Assembly: GCF_027947595.1 (NCBI RefSeq)
Contig: NZ_CP116257.1
Location: 2,976,001-3,040,000 of the forward strand
DNA from: Streptomyces lienomycini
Lineage (GTDB): Bacteria; Actinomycetota; Actinomycetes; Streptomycetales; Streptomycetaceae
Reading direction: 5' to 3'
DNA length: 64,000 nucleotides
The notes beneath the pieces were generated by a model. It made no database searches, had not been told where the DNA came from, and saw only the letters and a list, made by a program, of their open reading frames with translations. Below are positions 43,081 through 52,066 of this stretch, piece after piece. Both the position numbers and the translations under genes were made by a program. Within the stretch, counting starts at the first letter, position 1; every line of letters starts with the position of its first letter.

Positions 43081-43107
43081 TAATCATTGCGAGTTGCTTC
43101 TCGGGAA

Positions 43108-44208
43108 GTGAGTTCACCTGTGTCCAGCCCAGAATCCCCCGTGCCTGCGATGCGCCCCCTGCGGCTGCGGGACGTGACCGTCGCCAACCGTGTATGGATG
43201 TCGCCGATGGCCCAGTACGCGGCGGGAGCGGACGGCAAGCCCGGAGACTGGCACCTGGTGCACTACGGGTCCCGTGCGGTCGGCGGCGTGGGCCTGCTCG
43301 TGGTCGAGGCCACCGCCGTGGGACCGGGCCACCGCGCCACCTCGGCCGACCTCGGCCTGTGGAACGAGGAGCAGGCCGCCGCGCACCGGCGTCTGACCTC
43401 GTTCCTGTCCGGCCGCGGCACCGTCCCCGCCGTCGAACTCCAGGCCGCGGGGCGCAAGGGATCCCATCAGCTTCCGTGGGTGGGGGCGGGGCAGAACGGC
43501 TCGGTGGGCCCGTCCGACGGCGGCTGGGAGACCATCGGGACGACGGCGGCCCCCTTCGGTGACCTGCGCGCTCCCCGCCCGGCGTCGCACGCCGAGCTCG
43601 ACGAGGTGGTCGGCGCCTTCGCCCACGCCGCCCGGATGGCCGACCTGGCGGGGTACGGCGCCGTCGAGATCCAGGGGGCGCACGGATACCTCCTGCACGA
43701 GTTCCTCTCGCCGCTGACCAACCACCGCGCGGACGAGTACGGCGGCAGCCTGGAGAACCGGACGCGCCTGCCCCTGCGGGTGGCCCGCGCGGTGCGGGAG
43801 GCGTTCCCGGACGGCAAGCCCGTCCTCTTCCGCATCACCGCCACCGACTGGATCGAGGGCGGCATCACCATCGAGGAGTCGGCCCTGTTCGCCAAGGAGC
43901 TGGCGGCCGCGGGCGTCGACCTCCTCGACGTCTCCTCCGGCCTGGCCGTACGGGACGAGGAGGCCCGCCCGCCCGTGCGCGAGGCGGTCCACGTCGACCT
44001 GGCGAACACGCTGCGGGAGGCCTCGGGACTGCCCATCGCCCCGGTCGGTCAGATCGGCGAACTGTCCTCGGCCTACGCGCTCGTGGCGGACGGACGGGCG
44101 GATGCGGTGATGCTGGGCCGCGCGCTGCTGCGCGACCCCTACCTCGCCCTGCGCCGGCGCGCGTCGGACCGGGTCGCCTGGCCCGTCCAGTACCACCGCG
44201 CGCTGTGA
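43108..44208 (+). CDS. NADH:flavin oxidoreductase (old yellow enzyme family)
   Basis: The 366-aa FMN TIM-barrel has MSPMAQYAAGADG near the start, ELQAAGRKGSH, and the signature VEIQGAHGYLLHEFLSP followed by NHRADEYGGSLENR; the FMN phosphate loop is in ADAVMLGRALLRDPY. It reduces activated alkenes such as enones with NAD(P)H. Start choice is uncertain among GTG 43108 and GTG 43120; a TTG at 43087 is less likely. The divergent TetR probably induces it on electrophile exposure. Confidence 0.9.
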   Translation: MSSPVSSPESPVPAMRPLRLRDVTVANRVWMSPMAQYAAGADGKPGDWHLVHYGSRAVGGVGLLVVEATAVGPGHRATSADLGLWNEEQAAAHRRLTSFLSGRGTVPAVELQAAGRKGSHQLPWVGAGQNGSVGPSDGGWETIGTTAAPFGDLRAPRPASHAELDEVVGAFAHAARMADLAGYGAVEIQGAHGYLLHEFLSPLTNHRADEYGGSLENRTRLPLRVARAVREAFPDGKPVLFRITATDWIEGGITIEESALFAKELAAAGVDLLDVSSGLAVRDEEARPPVREAVHVDLANTLREASGLPIAPVGQIGELSSAYALVADGRADAVMLGRALLRDPYLALRRRASDRVAWPVQYHRAL

Positions 44209-44861
44209 TCCCCCGAGTCGGACCGGTCGCGTGTTCCGCCCGGTGCCGCGCGCCGGCCTGACGCGGGCTGCGGAGCCGTGGGTTGGCCACGTGGAGCAAG
44301 ATCTACCCTGCCCTCGGCGGCTGGAGGCTCGCTTCCGGCGGTGGATCGCGGGCGTGCAGGGGGAGCACGTGATCGCCCTCGCCGAGGATGGCGCGCGGAC
44401 TCCGCTGAAGGTGGACTGATGGAACCACCCCGCCTCGACGGGCGGGTTGCAGGCGGCCCGCCCCGTCGGGAGTCGCCGAGGCCGTAGCCGAGTGTCTGCG
44501 GCCGGGTCGCCCGGATCGCCGAACACCGCCGGCCGGTGCGCCGCACTTCTCGGCTTCGAGAACCGCGGGCTCCGCGGGCGTCGGACGCGATCTGCATCGC
44601 CGCCCGTTACCGAACGCACCGTTCGCTCACGCTCGGGTGGCGGCCCTGGTGGCCGGCGCGGCGGCGGCCGGCTGGCTCCTGCCGGCCCCTTCGCCGTTCA
44701 CCTGACATCCCTTGGTCGCCCCCATTGCTCACGGTGACTCGCCTCGCTATGTTAATGAAGAATCACATCACTCGGCAGGGCCCGACGCGTGGTGGGTACT
44801 CAACTGACGTGCGGAAACGACTCATAGCACCGTCTGACCCTCAGGGAAGCGGGTTTGGTCA
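44209..44861. other. 650-bp gap without a convincing gene
   Basis: The stretch contains short frames with partial coding character (for example VEQDLPCPRRLEARFRRWIA at about 44291-44350, and HARVAALVAGAAAAGWLL ending at 44704) but none with start, stop and bias together. They may be decayed genes at the right edge of the accessory block. The last 150 bp (AT-richer, GTTAATGAAGAATCACATC) are likely the promoter of the latex-clearing protein gene. Confidence 0.4.
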
Positions 44862-46067
44862 ATGGAGAATCTCAGCAGGCGAGGAGTTCTGTCGCTCGGT
44901 GTCGCGCTCGGGCTCGTGGGCGTGGCGGACAGCGCGAAGGCGTGGGCGTGGCCGTCGGCCGGCTCGGTGGCGGGCTCCGGCACGGGGGCCGATCCGGAGT
45001 ACGTCTGGGACGACGCGACCGACCCCCTGATGGCCACGCTGATCAAGAACGGCAGCGTCCCGGTGATCAACACCGCGATGAAGGGGTGGGTGAACAACGG
45101 CGACCCGCTGCCCGGCGGTCTGCCGTCCGCCCTCACCGCACATCTGCGCCAGGTCAACAGGCTGCCCTCCTGGGCCGACCAGGCCAAGCTGACCCGCGCG
45201 GCCGACTTCAACCGGCGCAGGGACACCTACCTGTTCATGCTGTACGGCCTCGGCAGCGGCATCATGAGTACCGTGATCCCGCGCGAGGCCAGGAGCGTCT
45301 ACTGGTCGGCGGGCGGCGCCGACATGCAGGACCGCGCGGCCAAGACCTTCACGTTCGGCTACGACCTCTCCCAGCTGAAGGCCTTCGAGCCGACGGGCCA
45401 GTTCGTCGTCACCGCCAACAAGACCCGACTGGTGCACGCGGCCGTGCGGCACCTGCTGCCCCAGTCGCCGCACTGGACCTCCGGCGCCGACCAGGACATC
45501 CCGATCAGCGCCGCAGACATCCTCGTCACCTTCCACAGCCTGGGCACCTACGTCCACAGCAAGCTGACCGAGTGGAAGATCCCGTTCTCGGCCGAGGACC
45601 AGGAGGCGTTCCTGCACTCCTGGCAGGTCGCCCTCCACCTGCTCGGCGTGCCCGACGAGTACATCCCCAAGACGTGGGCCGCCGCGCACGCGCAGTCGGC
45701 GCAGGTGCTCACCCCGATCCTCACCCCGACGACCGAGGGCGTCGCACTGGCCGAGGACCTGCTCGGCCTGACCGCGCAGATCGACCTCGGAGTCACCCGC
45801 GGGTTCCTGAACGAGTTCGTGCGCCACGTCCTCAGCGACGAGGTCGGCGACTGGCTGGGACTGCGCCGCGACTACGTGGCCGCGGCCCTGGTCCGCACGG
45901 CGTGGCCGGCGTACATCAGGTTCCGCGAGGGGCTGTCGCCGATCATGCCCGGCACCTTCTACATGGTGGACCAGTTCATCCGGGCCCTGGCCATGCTGTT
46001 CCTCAACAAGGGCTCCTCCGGGACCACCACGCCGATCACCATCCCCACCGGGAACAGGCCCGGCTGA
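44862..46067 (+). CDS. lcp: Latex-clearing protein, heme-dependent rubber oxygenase
   Basis: The 401-aa DUF2236 protein has a Tat signal (SRRGVLSLGVALGLVGVADS, Arg6-Arg7; cleavage near AKAWA), as for secreted Lcp of Streptomyces sp. K30. DRAAKTFTFGYDL (Arg158, Lys161, Thr162) and KTRLVHAAVRHLLP (His192) align, from memory and at a constant offset of six, with Arg164, Thr168 and the heme ligand His198 of LcpK30. It cleaves poly(cis-1,4-isoprene) to oligo-isoprenoid aldehydes/ketones outside the cell. A TetR-type regulator lies convergent downstream. Confidence 0.92.
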   Translation: MENLSRRGVLSLGVALGLVGVADSAKAWAWPSAGSVAGSGTGADPEYVWDDATDPLMATLIKNGSVPVINTAMKGWVNNGDPLPGGLPSALTAHLRQVNRLPSWADQAKLTRAADFNRRRDTYLFMLYGLGSGIMSTVIPREARSVYWSAGGADMQDRAAKTFTFGYDLSQLKAFEPTGQFVVTANKTRLVHAAVRHLLPQSPHWTSGADQDIPISAADILVTFHSLGTYVHSKLTEWKIPFSAEDQEAFLHSWQVALHLLGVPDEYIPKTWAAAHAQSAQVLTPILTPTTEGVALAEDLLGLTAQIDLGVTRGFLNEFVRHVLSDEVGDWLGLRRDYVAAALVRTAWPAYIRFREGLSPIMPGTFYMVDQFIRALAMLFLNKGSSGTTTPITIPTGNRPG

Positions 46068-46106
46068 GCCGCCGGTCCGCCCGGCGACGACGCCCGCTCA
46101 CAGCCC

Positions 46107-47321
46107 TCACAGCCCCAGGGCCCCGACGACCAGGGCGGTCACGGCGTCACGGTGGTCGGGGCCGTCCTGCCACCGCAGGCTGCGCCCGGCCTCGACCACC
46201 ACACCGAACCCCGCATGCACCAGCACCCGCGCCTGACGCGGGTCCAACTCCGGGCGGGCGAGGCGCAACTGCTGCTCCCAGACGGCGATGTGTTCCCGCT
46301 GGGCGAGGACCAGGGGCCGCCGCAGATCCGCCGGCAGACCCGCCAACTCGGCTTCGGCGACGCTGTTCAGCGCGGTGTACTCGAAGCAGTAGGCCACGTA
46401 CGTCGCCGCCAGCGCGACCACGGCCTCGCGCGGGCCGGCCACCTCGTGCAGGCTCCGCTCGACCCACTGGGCCAGCAGCCCCGCCGCCTGGAGGCACGCC
46501 GCCGCCAGGATGTCGACCTTGCCGGGGTAGTGACGGTAGAGCGCGGACGGGGCCAGGCCCACCTCGCGCGCGATCTGGCCGTTCGTGACGTTCGCGAACC
46601 CGTCCCGCGCGAACAGCGGGATGGCGGCCGCCAGGATCTCCGCGCGCCGGGTGCGCGGCACCGGCCGTCCGGGCGGCTTTGCCGGGCCCGGGCCCCCGTG
46701 GAACGCGGCGGTATCGGTGGCGGCCACCCGCAGCGCGGACGCCGACAGCAGGCTCTCGGCCCGGCGCCCGGCGATCGAGGTGTGGTGCATCGTGATGGAG
46801 CCGATCGCACCGAGGGCGGCCACGGCCCGCAGGCGCTCGTCGGCCGGCGGGTACTCGCGCCGCACCGCCTCGTCGACCCGCTCGACCACCCGCCCGAACT
46901 TCGTCCGCAGACGCCGGCGGTCCTCACGGTTGAGGTACCGCGCCTCCCACCGGTACACGCCGCCCGAGGCCCGATGGGCGACGGTGACCCGGGTGGCGGC
47001 GGCGAGCACGTCCGTCAGGGGAGCGCCCGGCGGCACCTCGTCGAGCGCGGCGACCAGCCCGTCGACCATGCCGTCGGCGCACTCGGCGAAGAGCGCGTAC
47101 TTGTTCGGGAAGTGCCGGTACAGGGCCGCCGCCGTGATGCCCACGCCGGTGGCGATCTCCTCCATGGACGCCCGGTGGTAGCCGCGCTCGCTGAAGACCC
47201 GGCCCGCCGCCTCGACGATGAGCCGCTTGCGGTTGCGGGGTCGGGCAGCGGTGGTCGGATCGGCGGTCACCGGCGGACGGGCGGGTGCGGAGGCGGGACC
47301 ATGCCGTTCAGTCAACCACAC
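46107..47321 (-). CDS. Fused regulator with two TetR modules
   Basis: The 404-aa protein carries two complete TetR units. The first HTH is MEEIATGVGITAAALYRHFP (about 53-72), with its own helical domain to about 205. After a Pro-rich link (GGPGPAKPPGRPVPRTRR) a second HTH follows, NGQIAREVGLAPSALYRHYP (about 246-265), again with a ligand domain. The two halves are alike but not near-identical. The start is uncertain (GTG 47321, or GTG 47270). It is convergent with lcp and just downstream of the alcohol dehydrogenase gene, with a possible role in either. Confidence 0.88.
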   Translation of the reverse strand: MWLTERHGPASAPARPPVTADPTTAARPRNRKRLIVEAAGRVFSERGYHRASMEEIATGVGITAAALYRHFPNKYALFAECADGMVDGLVAALDEVPPGAPLTDVLAAATRVTVAHRASGGVYRWEARYLNREDRRRLRTKFGRVVERVDEAVRREYPPADERLRAVAALGAIGSITMHHTSIAGRRAESLLSASALRVAATDTAAFHGGPGPAKPPGRPVPRTRRAEILAAAIPLFARDGFANVTNGQIAREVGLAPSALYRHYPGKVDILAAACLQAAGLLAQWVERSLHEVAGPREAVVALAATYVAYCFEYTALNSVAEAELAGLPADLRRPLVLAQREHIAVWEQQLRLARPELDPRQARVLVHAGFGVVVEAGRSLRWQDGPDHRDAVTALVVGALGL

Positions 47322-47336
47322 CCCGCCCGGGCCGGT

Positions 47337-48428
47337 TCAGCCGAAGGTGAGGACCGGCTTGACCACGCTGCCGTCGCGCATGGCGGCCACGGCGGCGCCG
47401 ATCTCCTCGAAGGGGAACGCGGTGACCAGCCGCTCCAGCGGGAAGTGCCCGCGCCGGTGGAGGTCGATCAGTTCGGGGACGAAGCGGGCGGGGTCGGAGT
47501 CGCCCTCCATCACCCCGTGCAGGCGGACGCCCTTGGTCATCAGGCGCATCATGTCGAACGTCACCTCGCCGCCGAGACCGAGGAGGGCGAGTTCGCCGCA
47601 CGGGCGCAGCGCGGCGACGGCACGGTCGAGCATCTCGGGCCGGCCCGTGGTGTCCACGACGTGGTGCGCCCCGCCGCCGGTCAACTCGCGGACCGCCGCG
47701 ACCAGACCGTCGCCCGGGGGCAGCGCCGAGCGGGCACCCAGCTCGACGGCCAGGTCCCGCCGGGAGGCGACCGGGTCGACGGCCACCACCGGGTCGCAGC
47801 CCACGGCCACCGCGGCCATCAGCGCGCTCAGCCCGACCCCGCCGGCCCCGAGGACCACGAGCGACGTCCCCGGCTCGGGACGCAGCCGGTTGAGCACGGT
47901 CCCCGCACCCGTCTGACCCCCGCAGCCCAGCGGCGCGGCGAGCACGGCCGGCAGGTCGGAGGGGACCTTGACCACCCCGCGTTCGTGCACCACGGCGTGC
48001 GTGGCGAAGCTGGACTGCCCGAAGAAGCCGCCGTGCAGCGGGGCACCGTCGAGACGGAGCGGGGTGGTGCCGTCGCCGCGCCCGCCGGAGAGATTGAGGG
48101 ACCGCGCCGCGTCGCAGTACGCCGGCTGCCCCGCCGTACACCGCGCACAGGCGCCGCAGCTGGCGAACGTGAGGCAGACGGCGTCCCCCGGCGCGAGGCC
48201 GGTCACCTCCGCGCCCACCGCCTCGACCCGGCCGGCGCCCTCGTGACCGAAGACCATGGGGGTGAGCCGTCGGGGCCAGCCGGCCTGGATCCCCAGATCC
48301 GTGTGGCACACCCCCACCGCCGTCATCCCGACCAGCACCTCGCGCGGCCGCGGGTCCTCCAGCTCCACCTCCCGGAGGCTGAACGGCGCACCCGGCACGC
48401 GGACGACCGCGGCACGGGCACGCCTCAC
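47337..48428 (-). CDS. Zinc-dependent alcohol dehydrogenase (MDR superfamily)
   Basis: The 363-aa enzyme has the catalytic zinc ligand Cys in GVCHTDLG and His in GHEGAGRVEAVG, structural zinc cysteines CGACARCTAGQPAYC, and the nucleotide fold VVLGAGGVGLSALMAAV. It resembles the class III-type/NDMA- or mycothiol-linked alcohol dehydrogenases. GTG 48428 overlaps the upstream gene stop (GTGA). It could oxidise alcohols or reduce the aldehydes made by rubber cleavage; that link is inference. Confidence 0.92.
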   Translation of the reverse strand: MRRARAAVVRVPGAPFSLREVELEDPRPREVLVGMTAVGVCHTDLGIQAGWPRRLTPMVFGHEGAGRVEAVGAEVTGLAPGDAVCLTFASCGACARCTAGQPAYCDAARSLNLSGGRGDGTTPLRLDGAPLHGGFFGQSSFATHAVVHERGVVKVPSDLPAVLAAPLGCGGQTGAGTVLNRLRPEPGTSLVVLGAGGVGLSALMAAVAVGCDPVVAVDPVASRRDLAVELGARSALPPGDGLVAAVRELTGGGAHHVVDTTGRPEMLDRAVAALRPCGELALLGLGGEVTFDMMRLMTKGVRLHGVMEGDSDPARFVPELIDLHRRGHFPLERLVTAFPFEEIGAAVAAMRDGSVVKPVLTFG

Positions 48429-48892
48429 GGGCGCTCCAGGAAGAAGTAGTAGTAGGGGCCGTCGGCGGGGACGCCCTTGGCGTTCATGATGCCCATGAGG
48501 GTGGTGTCGTCGACCCGCTTGAAGTGGTCGAGGACCGGCCGGCCGTCGTAGACCATCGTGGCCGTCGGCTCGCCGCGGAACTCGACGGTCCACAGGCTGG
48601 CCTCGCCCTTGCCCAGTTCGAGGTTGGAGTACAGCTCGCCCGCCGCGTCGCGGCACATCAGGGGCTTGGCGTCGTGCACGGAGTCGAACGTCTTGCCGTA
48701 CCAACTCGCCTTCGCCAGTTCGCCGTTGAGGGGATGACCGGTGTCGAACTCGCCGCCCTTCCACTCGCCGAGGATCTCCTCGGGCCGGACGGTGTCCAGT
48801 TCGGTCCACACCTCGTCCAGTGCGGCCGCCTCGACCCGGCCCTTCGTCTCGCGGAGCGCCTGGAAGCGGGTACGGGCCTGGAGCGGGTCCAT
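48425..48892 (-). CDS. GXWXG/DUF4334 domain protein
   Basis: The 155-aa protein has GEWKGGEFDTGHPLNGELA (the GxWxG region) and the C-terminal DUF4334 part (GELYSNLELGKGEASLW, YDGRPVLDHFKRVDDTTLMG). These small beta-rich proteins are of unknown role and often sit beside dehydrogenases of fatty or aromatic acid genes. The ATG at 48892 follows GAGAGGA. It is coupled by GTGA to the alcohol dehydrogenase gene. Confidence 0.88.
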   Translation of the reverse strand: MDPLQARTRFQALRETKGRVEAAALDEVWTELDTVRPEEILGEWKGGEFDTGHPLNGELAKASWYGKTFDSVHDAKPLMCRDAAGELYSNLELGKGEASLWTVEFRGEPTATMVYDGRPVLDHFKRVDDTTLMGIMNAKGVPADGPYYYFFLERP

Positions 48893-48915
48893 GCGGTGTC
48901 CTCTCTTCGGTGTCG

Positions 48916-49584
48916 TCAGGAGCTGTACGGCGCCGGGTCCCGGCGGGCGGGGGAACGCACAGGGTGCCCCACGGTGCCCAGGCTCAGCAGGACGTGCCGT
49001 TCGGCGACCTCTTCCGCGGTGAGCGGGCCGTCGGGGCGGAACCAGTTGGCGACGCCCTGGCACATGATGAGGACCGCACGGACGGCGTCGGCCGGGATCT
49101 CGGTGGTGAACACGCCCTCGGCGCGGCCGGCTTCGACCGTGTCGAGCAGCATGTGCTGGAGGTAGTCCCGCAGGGCCACGTAGCGGGCCCGGTTGGCCGG
49201 CTCCAGACTGCGTATCTCGGTGTCCAGGAACGCCAGCGACCTGCGGTGGGCCATGTAGAGCACGATCGACTCGACCATCGCGCAGAACCGCGCCAGCGGA
49301 GCGGGCCCCGCCTCGGCGGCCGCCGCCCGGCAGCGGTCCAGGACGTCCTTGATGGACGTCTCCAGCAGGGTCGCCAGCAGGGCCTGCTTGTTCTCGTAGT
49401 GGTAGTACAGCGCGGGTACCGTCACGCCGACCCGGCCCGCGATGTTGCGGACCGAAGTGCCGTGGTAGCCCTGCTCGTTGAAGGCTTCCATGGCGTGAAC
49501 CAGGATCGGATGCAGGTCGAGCGGCCGATAGGAGCGCCAGTGCTGCGCTGGGGCCTTGGTGTCCTGGCTCGGCTCGGTGCTCAA
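48916..49584 (-). CDS. TetR/AcrR family transcriptional regulator
   Basis: The 222-aa regulator has the HTH TSVRNIAGRVGVTVPALYYHY and the ligand domain (LARFCAMVESIVLYMAHRRS) of the KstR2/FadR-like type with the TetR_C ending LTAEEVAERHVLL. TTG 49584 is preferred because AGGAGAG stands just before it; ATG 49602 would put that site inside the gene. It is divergent from the acyl-CoA gene block, and two CTTAGCG palindromes lie in the shared region. It probably represses the beta-oxidation genes. Confidence 0.88.
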   Translation of the reverse strand: MSTEPSQDTKAPAQHWRSYRPLDLHPILVHAMEAFNEQGYHGTSVRNIAGRVGVTVPALYYHYENKQALLATLLETSIKDVLDRCRAAAAEAGPAPLARFCAMVESIVLYMAHRRSLAFLDTEIRSLEPANRARYVALRDYLQHMLLDTVEAGRAEGVFTTEIPADAVRAVLIMCQGVANWFRPDGPLTAEEVAERHVLLSLGTVGHPVRSPARRDPAPYSS

Positions 49585-49656
49585 CGACTCTCCTCGGGAC
49601 ATGCGTCGACGGGCGACATCGTACGGCCGTGCGTCCGGATCCGTGCCTCCGGGGAG

Positions 49657-49672
49657 CTTAGCGATCGATAAG
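49657..49672. promoter_or_regulatory. Operator-like near-palindrome CTTAGCGATCGATAAG
   Basis: A 16-bp site with seven of eight arm positions paired, 72 bp upstream of the TetR start. It shares CTTAGCG with the second site at 49810-49825 across the divergent promoter. Confidence 0.6.
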
Positions 49673-49809
49673 CGACCGCGGGGATTCGAGGGAGATCCGC
49701 GGAAGATCTGCCCGGGTCCAGTGTGCGACCCCGCCTCCCTGTCCCGTCAAGTACCGCAGAACCTCCTCTCGTTCAGGGCGTTGACCGATCGGCGGGACAC
49801 TTCTACGTT

Positions 49810-49825
49810 CTTAGCGAACGCTCAG
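49810..49825. promoter_or_regulatory. Operator-like near-palindrome CTTAGCGAACGCTCAG
   Basis: It overlaps the promoter zone 53 bp before the CaiB/AMACR-like gene start. CTTAGCG/CGCTCAG arms pair at six of seven positions. It is the second copy of the CTTAGCG element. Confidence 0.6.
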
Positions 49826-49877
49826 TAAGGTCCCGGTCGCGCGACGGCGAGTCGCCCGCGCCCCGAGAGAGGAACCC

Positions 49878-51041
49878 ATGAGCCACCACCCCCCTGACAC
49901 CCGGGACCGCACCGGTGCCGGCCCGCTGGACGGCGTGCGCGTGCTCGAACTGGCGGGCATCGGCCCCGGCCCGTTCGCCACGATGCTGCTCGGCGACCTG
50001 GGCGCCGACGTGGTGCGCGTCGACCGCCCCGGGCCCCGTCCGCTCGCCGGCGACCCCGCCCACGACGTGACCAACCGCAACAAACGCTCGGTCCTGGTCG
50101 ACCTGAAGTCCCCCGAGGGACCCAGGACCGTACGGGCCCTGGCGGCGCGCGCGCACATCCTGGTGGAGGGATACCGGCCGGGTGTCGCCGAGCGGCTCGG
50201 AGTCGGCCCCGAGGAGTGCATGGCCGCCAACCCCGCCCTGGTGTACGGCCGGATGACCGGCTGGGGCCAGCAGGGACCGCTCGCACCTCGCGCCGGTCAC
50301 GACATCGGCTACATCGCCACGGCCGGCGTCCTCTCCGCGATCGGCTCGGCGGACGGTCCGCCCGCCGTCCCCGCCAACCTGCTCGGCGACTACGCGGGCG
50401 GCTCGCTCTACCTGACCACCGGAGTCCTGGCCGCGCTGCTCAGCGCCCGCGCCACCGGCCGGGGCCAGGTGGTGGACGCCGCGATCGTCGACGGCACGGC
50501 CCACCTCACCGCACTCCTGTGGGGCATGCTCGCCGAGGGGACCTGGCGGGACGCCCGCGGAAGCAACCTGCTCGACGGCGGCTGCCCGTACTACCGCGTG
50601 TACGAGACCGGCGACGGCGGCTGGATGGCGGTCGGCGCCCTGGAACCGCAGTTCTACACCGCGTTCGTCGCCCTGCTCGGCCTGGACGGCGACGACCTGC
50701 CGGACCGCGCGGACCCGCGCAACTGGCCCGAACTGCAAGCCCTGTTCGCCGCCCGGTTCAAGACCGCGTCCCGCGCGCAGTGGACGGCCGTCTTCGAGGG
50801 CACCGACGCCTGCGTCGCGCCCGTACTCTCCCTGCGCGAGGCGGCGGACCACCCGCACCTGCGCGGCCGCGGCACCTACACCGAGGCGCACGGCGTCACC
50901 CAGCCCGCCCCGGCGCCCCGCTTCTCCGCCACGCCCGGCACCCTCCGCCTGCCACCCGCCGTCCCCGGCGCGCACAAGGCCGAGGTGGCCCGCGACTGGA
51001 ACCTGCCCCACCTGGCCGAACAGCCGAAGGACGGCAGCTGA
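49878..51041 (+). CDS. CaiB/BaiF CoA-transferase family, alpha-methylacyl-CoA racemase-like
   Basis: The 387-aa family III protein starts LDGVRVLELAGIGPGPFATM. It contains NLLGDYAGG and GHDIGYIATAG, which in methylacyl-CoA racemase hold the catalytic Asp and His. LLDGGCPYYRVYETGDGG also favours racemase over CoA-transferase. It would invert the 2-methyl centre of branched acyl-CoAs, needed to degrade isoprenoid acids. The ATG at 49878 follows GAGAGGAA. The stop overlaps the next start (TGATG). Confidence 0.88.
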   Translation: MSHHPPDTRDRTGAGPLDGVRVLELAGIGPGPFATMLLGDLGADVVRVDRPGPRPLAGDPAHDVTNRNKRSVLVDLKSPEGPRTVRALAARAHILVEGYRPGVAERLGVGPEECMAANPALVYGRMTGWGQQGPLAPRAGHDIGYIATAGVLSAIGSADGPPAVPANLLGDYAGGSLYLTTGVLAALLSARATGRGQVVDAAIVDGTAHLTALLWGMLAEGTWRDARGSNLLDGGCPYYRVYETGDGGWMAVGALEPQFYTAFVALLGLDGDDLPDRADPRNWPELQALFAARFKTASRAQWTAVFEGTDACVAPVLSLREAADHPHLRGRGTYTEAHGVTQPAPAPRFSATPGTLRLPPAVPGAHKAEVARDWNLPHLAEQPKDGS

Positions 51042-52066
51042 TGGAACTGTCCTCACCACTGACGTACGCGGGCGACCCGCGCGAGGCCGCGGACCGGGCC
51101 GCCGCCCTGGAGACCGCCGGACTCGACGCCGTCTGGGTGGCGGAGGCCTACGGCTTCGACTCCCCGACGATCCTGGGATACCTGGCCGCGAAGACCGACC
51201 GCATGCGCATCGGCTCGGCCGTCCTCAACGTCTACTCACGCACCCCCGCCCTGATCGCCCAGACCGCCGCCGGACTCGACGCCCTCACCGGCGGCCGGGC
51301 CCTCCTCGGCATCGGCGCCTCCGGACCCCAGGTCGTGGAGGGCTGGCACGGCCGCCGCTACGACCGCCCGCTGGGCCGCACCCGTGAGGTGATCGAGCTG
51401 TCGCGGCGGATCTGGCGGCGCGAGGTGATCGAGCACCACGGCATCACCGACCTGCCCCTGCCGCCGGAGAAGGGCGGCACCCTCGGCAAGCCCCTGAAGC
51501 TGCTCACCCACCCGGTGCGCGACACCATCCCCGTGTACGTCGCCGCGCTCGGCCCGGCCAACGTGAGGATGACCGCCGAACTGGCCGACGGCTGGCTGCC
51601 CTTCCTCTACGCCCCGGAACACGCCGCCGAGGTGTGGGGACCGGCCCTGGCCGAGGGCGCCGCCACACGCGACCCCGCGCTCGGACCGCTCTCCGTCGTC
51701 GCGGGCGGACTGCTCGCCATCGGCGACGACGCCGAGGAGGCCCGGGACCTGATGCGCCCCACCGTCGCCCTGTACGTCGGCGGCATGGGCGCCCCGGGCC
51801 GCAACTTCTACCACGACCTGATCTGCTCCTACGGCTACGAGGCCGCCGCGGCCACCGTACAGGAGCACTACCTGGCGGGCCGCAAGAAGGACGCCGAGGC
51901 CGCCGTACCCGCCGAACTGCTGGAACGGATCTGCCTGGCCGGTCCCGAGGGCCACGTCCGCGAACGCGTCGAAGCCTTCCGCGAGGCGGGCGTGACGATG
52001 CTCAACGTCACGCCCGTCGGGGCGGAACCCGCCCGGCTGATCGAGCGAGTGAGGAGCTGGCTGTGA
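51041..52066 (+). CDS. LLM-class F420-dependent oxidoreductase
   Basis: The 341-aa bacterial-luciferase-like TIM barrel has GLDAVWVAEAYGFDSPTILG, TDRMRIGSAVLNVYSRTPAL and GRALLGIGASGPQVVEGWHG, typical of F420-dependent (MSMEG-like) rather than FMNH2 enzymes, with ELADGWLPFLYAPE at the active-site end. Substrate unknown; within the acyl-CoA block it may reduce or hydroxylate a lipid-derived intermediate. It is coupled on both sides by 1-nt and 4-nt overlaps. Confidence 0.88.
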   Translation: MELSSPLTYAGDPREAADRAAALETAGLDAVWVAEAYGFDSPTILGYLAAKTDRMRIGSAVLNVYSRTPALIAQTAAGLDALTGGRALLGIGASGPQVVEGWHGRRYDRPLGRTREVIELSRRIWRREVIEHHGITDLPLPPEKGGTLGKPLKLLTHPVRDTIPVYVAALGPANVRMTAELADGWLPFLYAPEHAAEVWGPALAEGAATRDPALGPLSVVAGGLLAIGDDAEEARDLMRPTVALYVGGMGAPGRNFYHDLICSYGYEAAAATVQEHYLAGRKKDAEAAVPAELLERICLAGPEGHVRERVEAFREAGVTMLNVTPVGAEPARLIERVRSWL

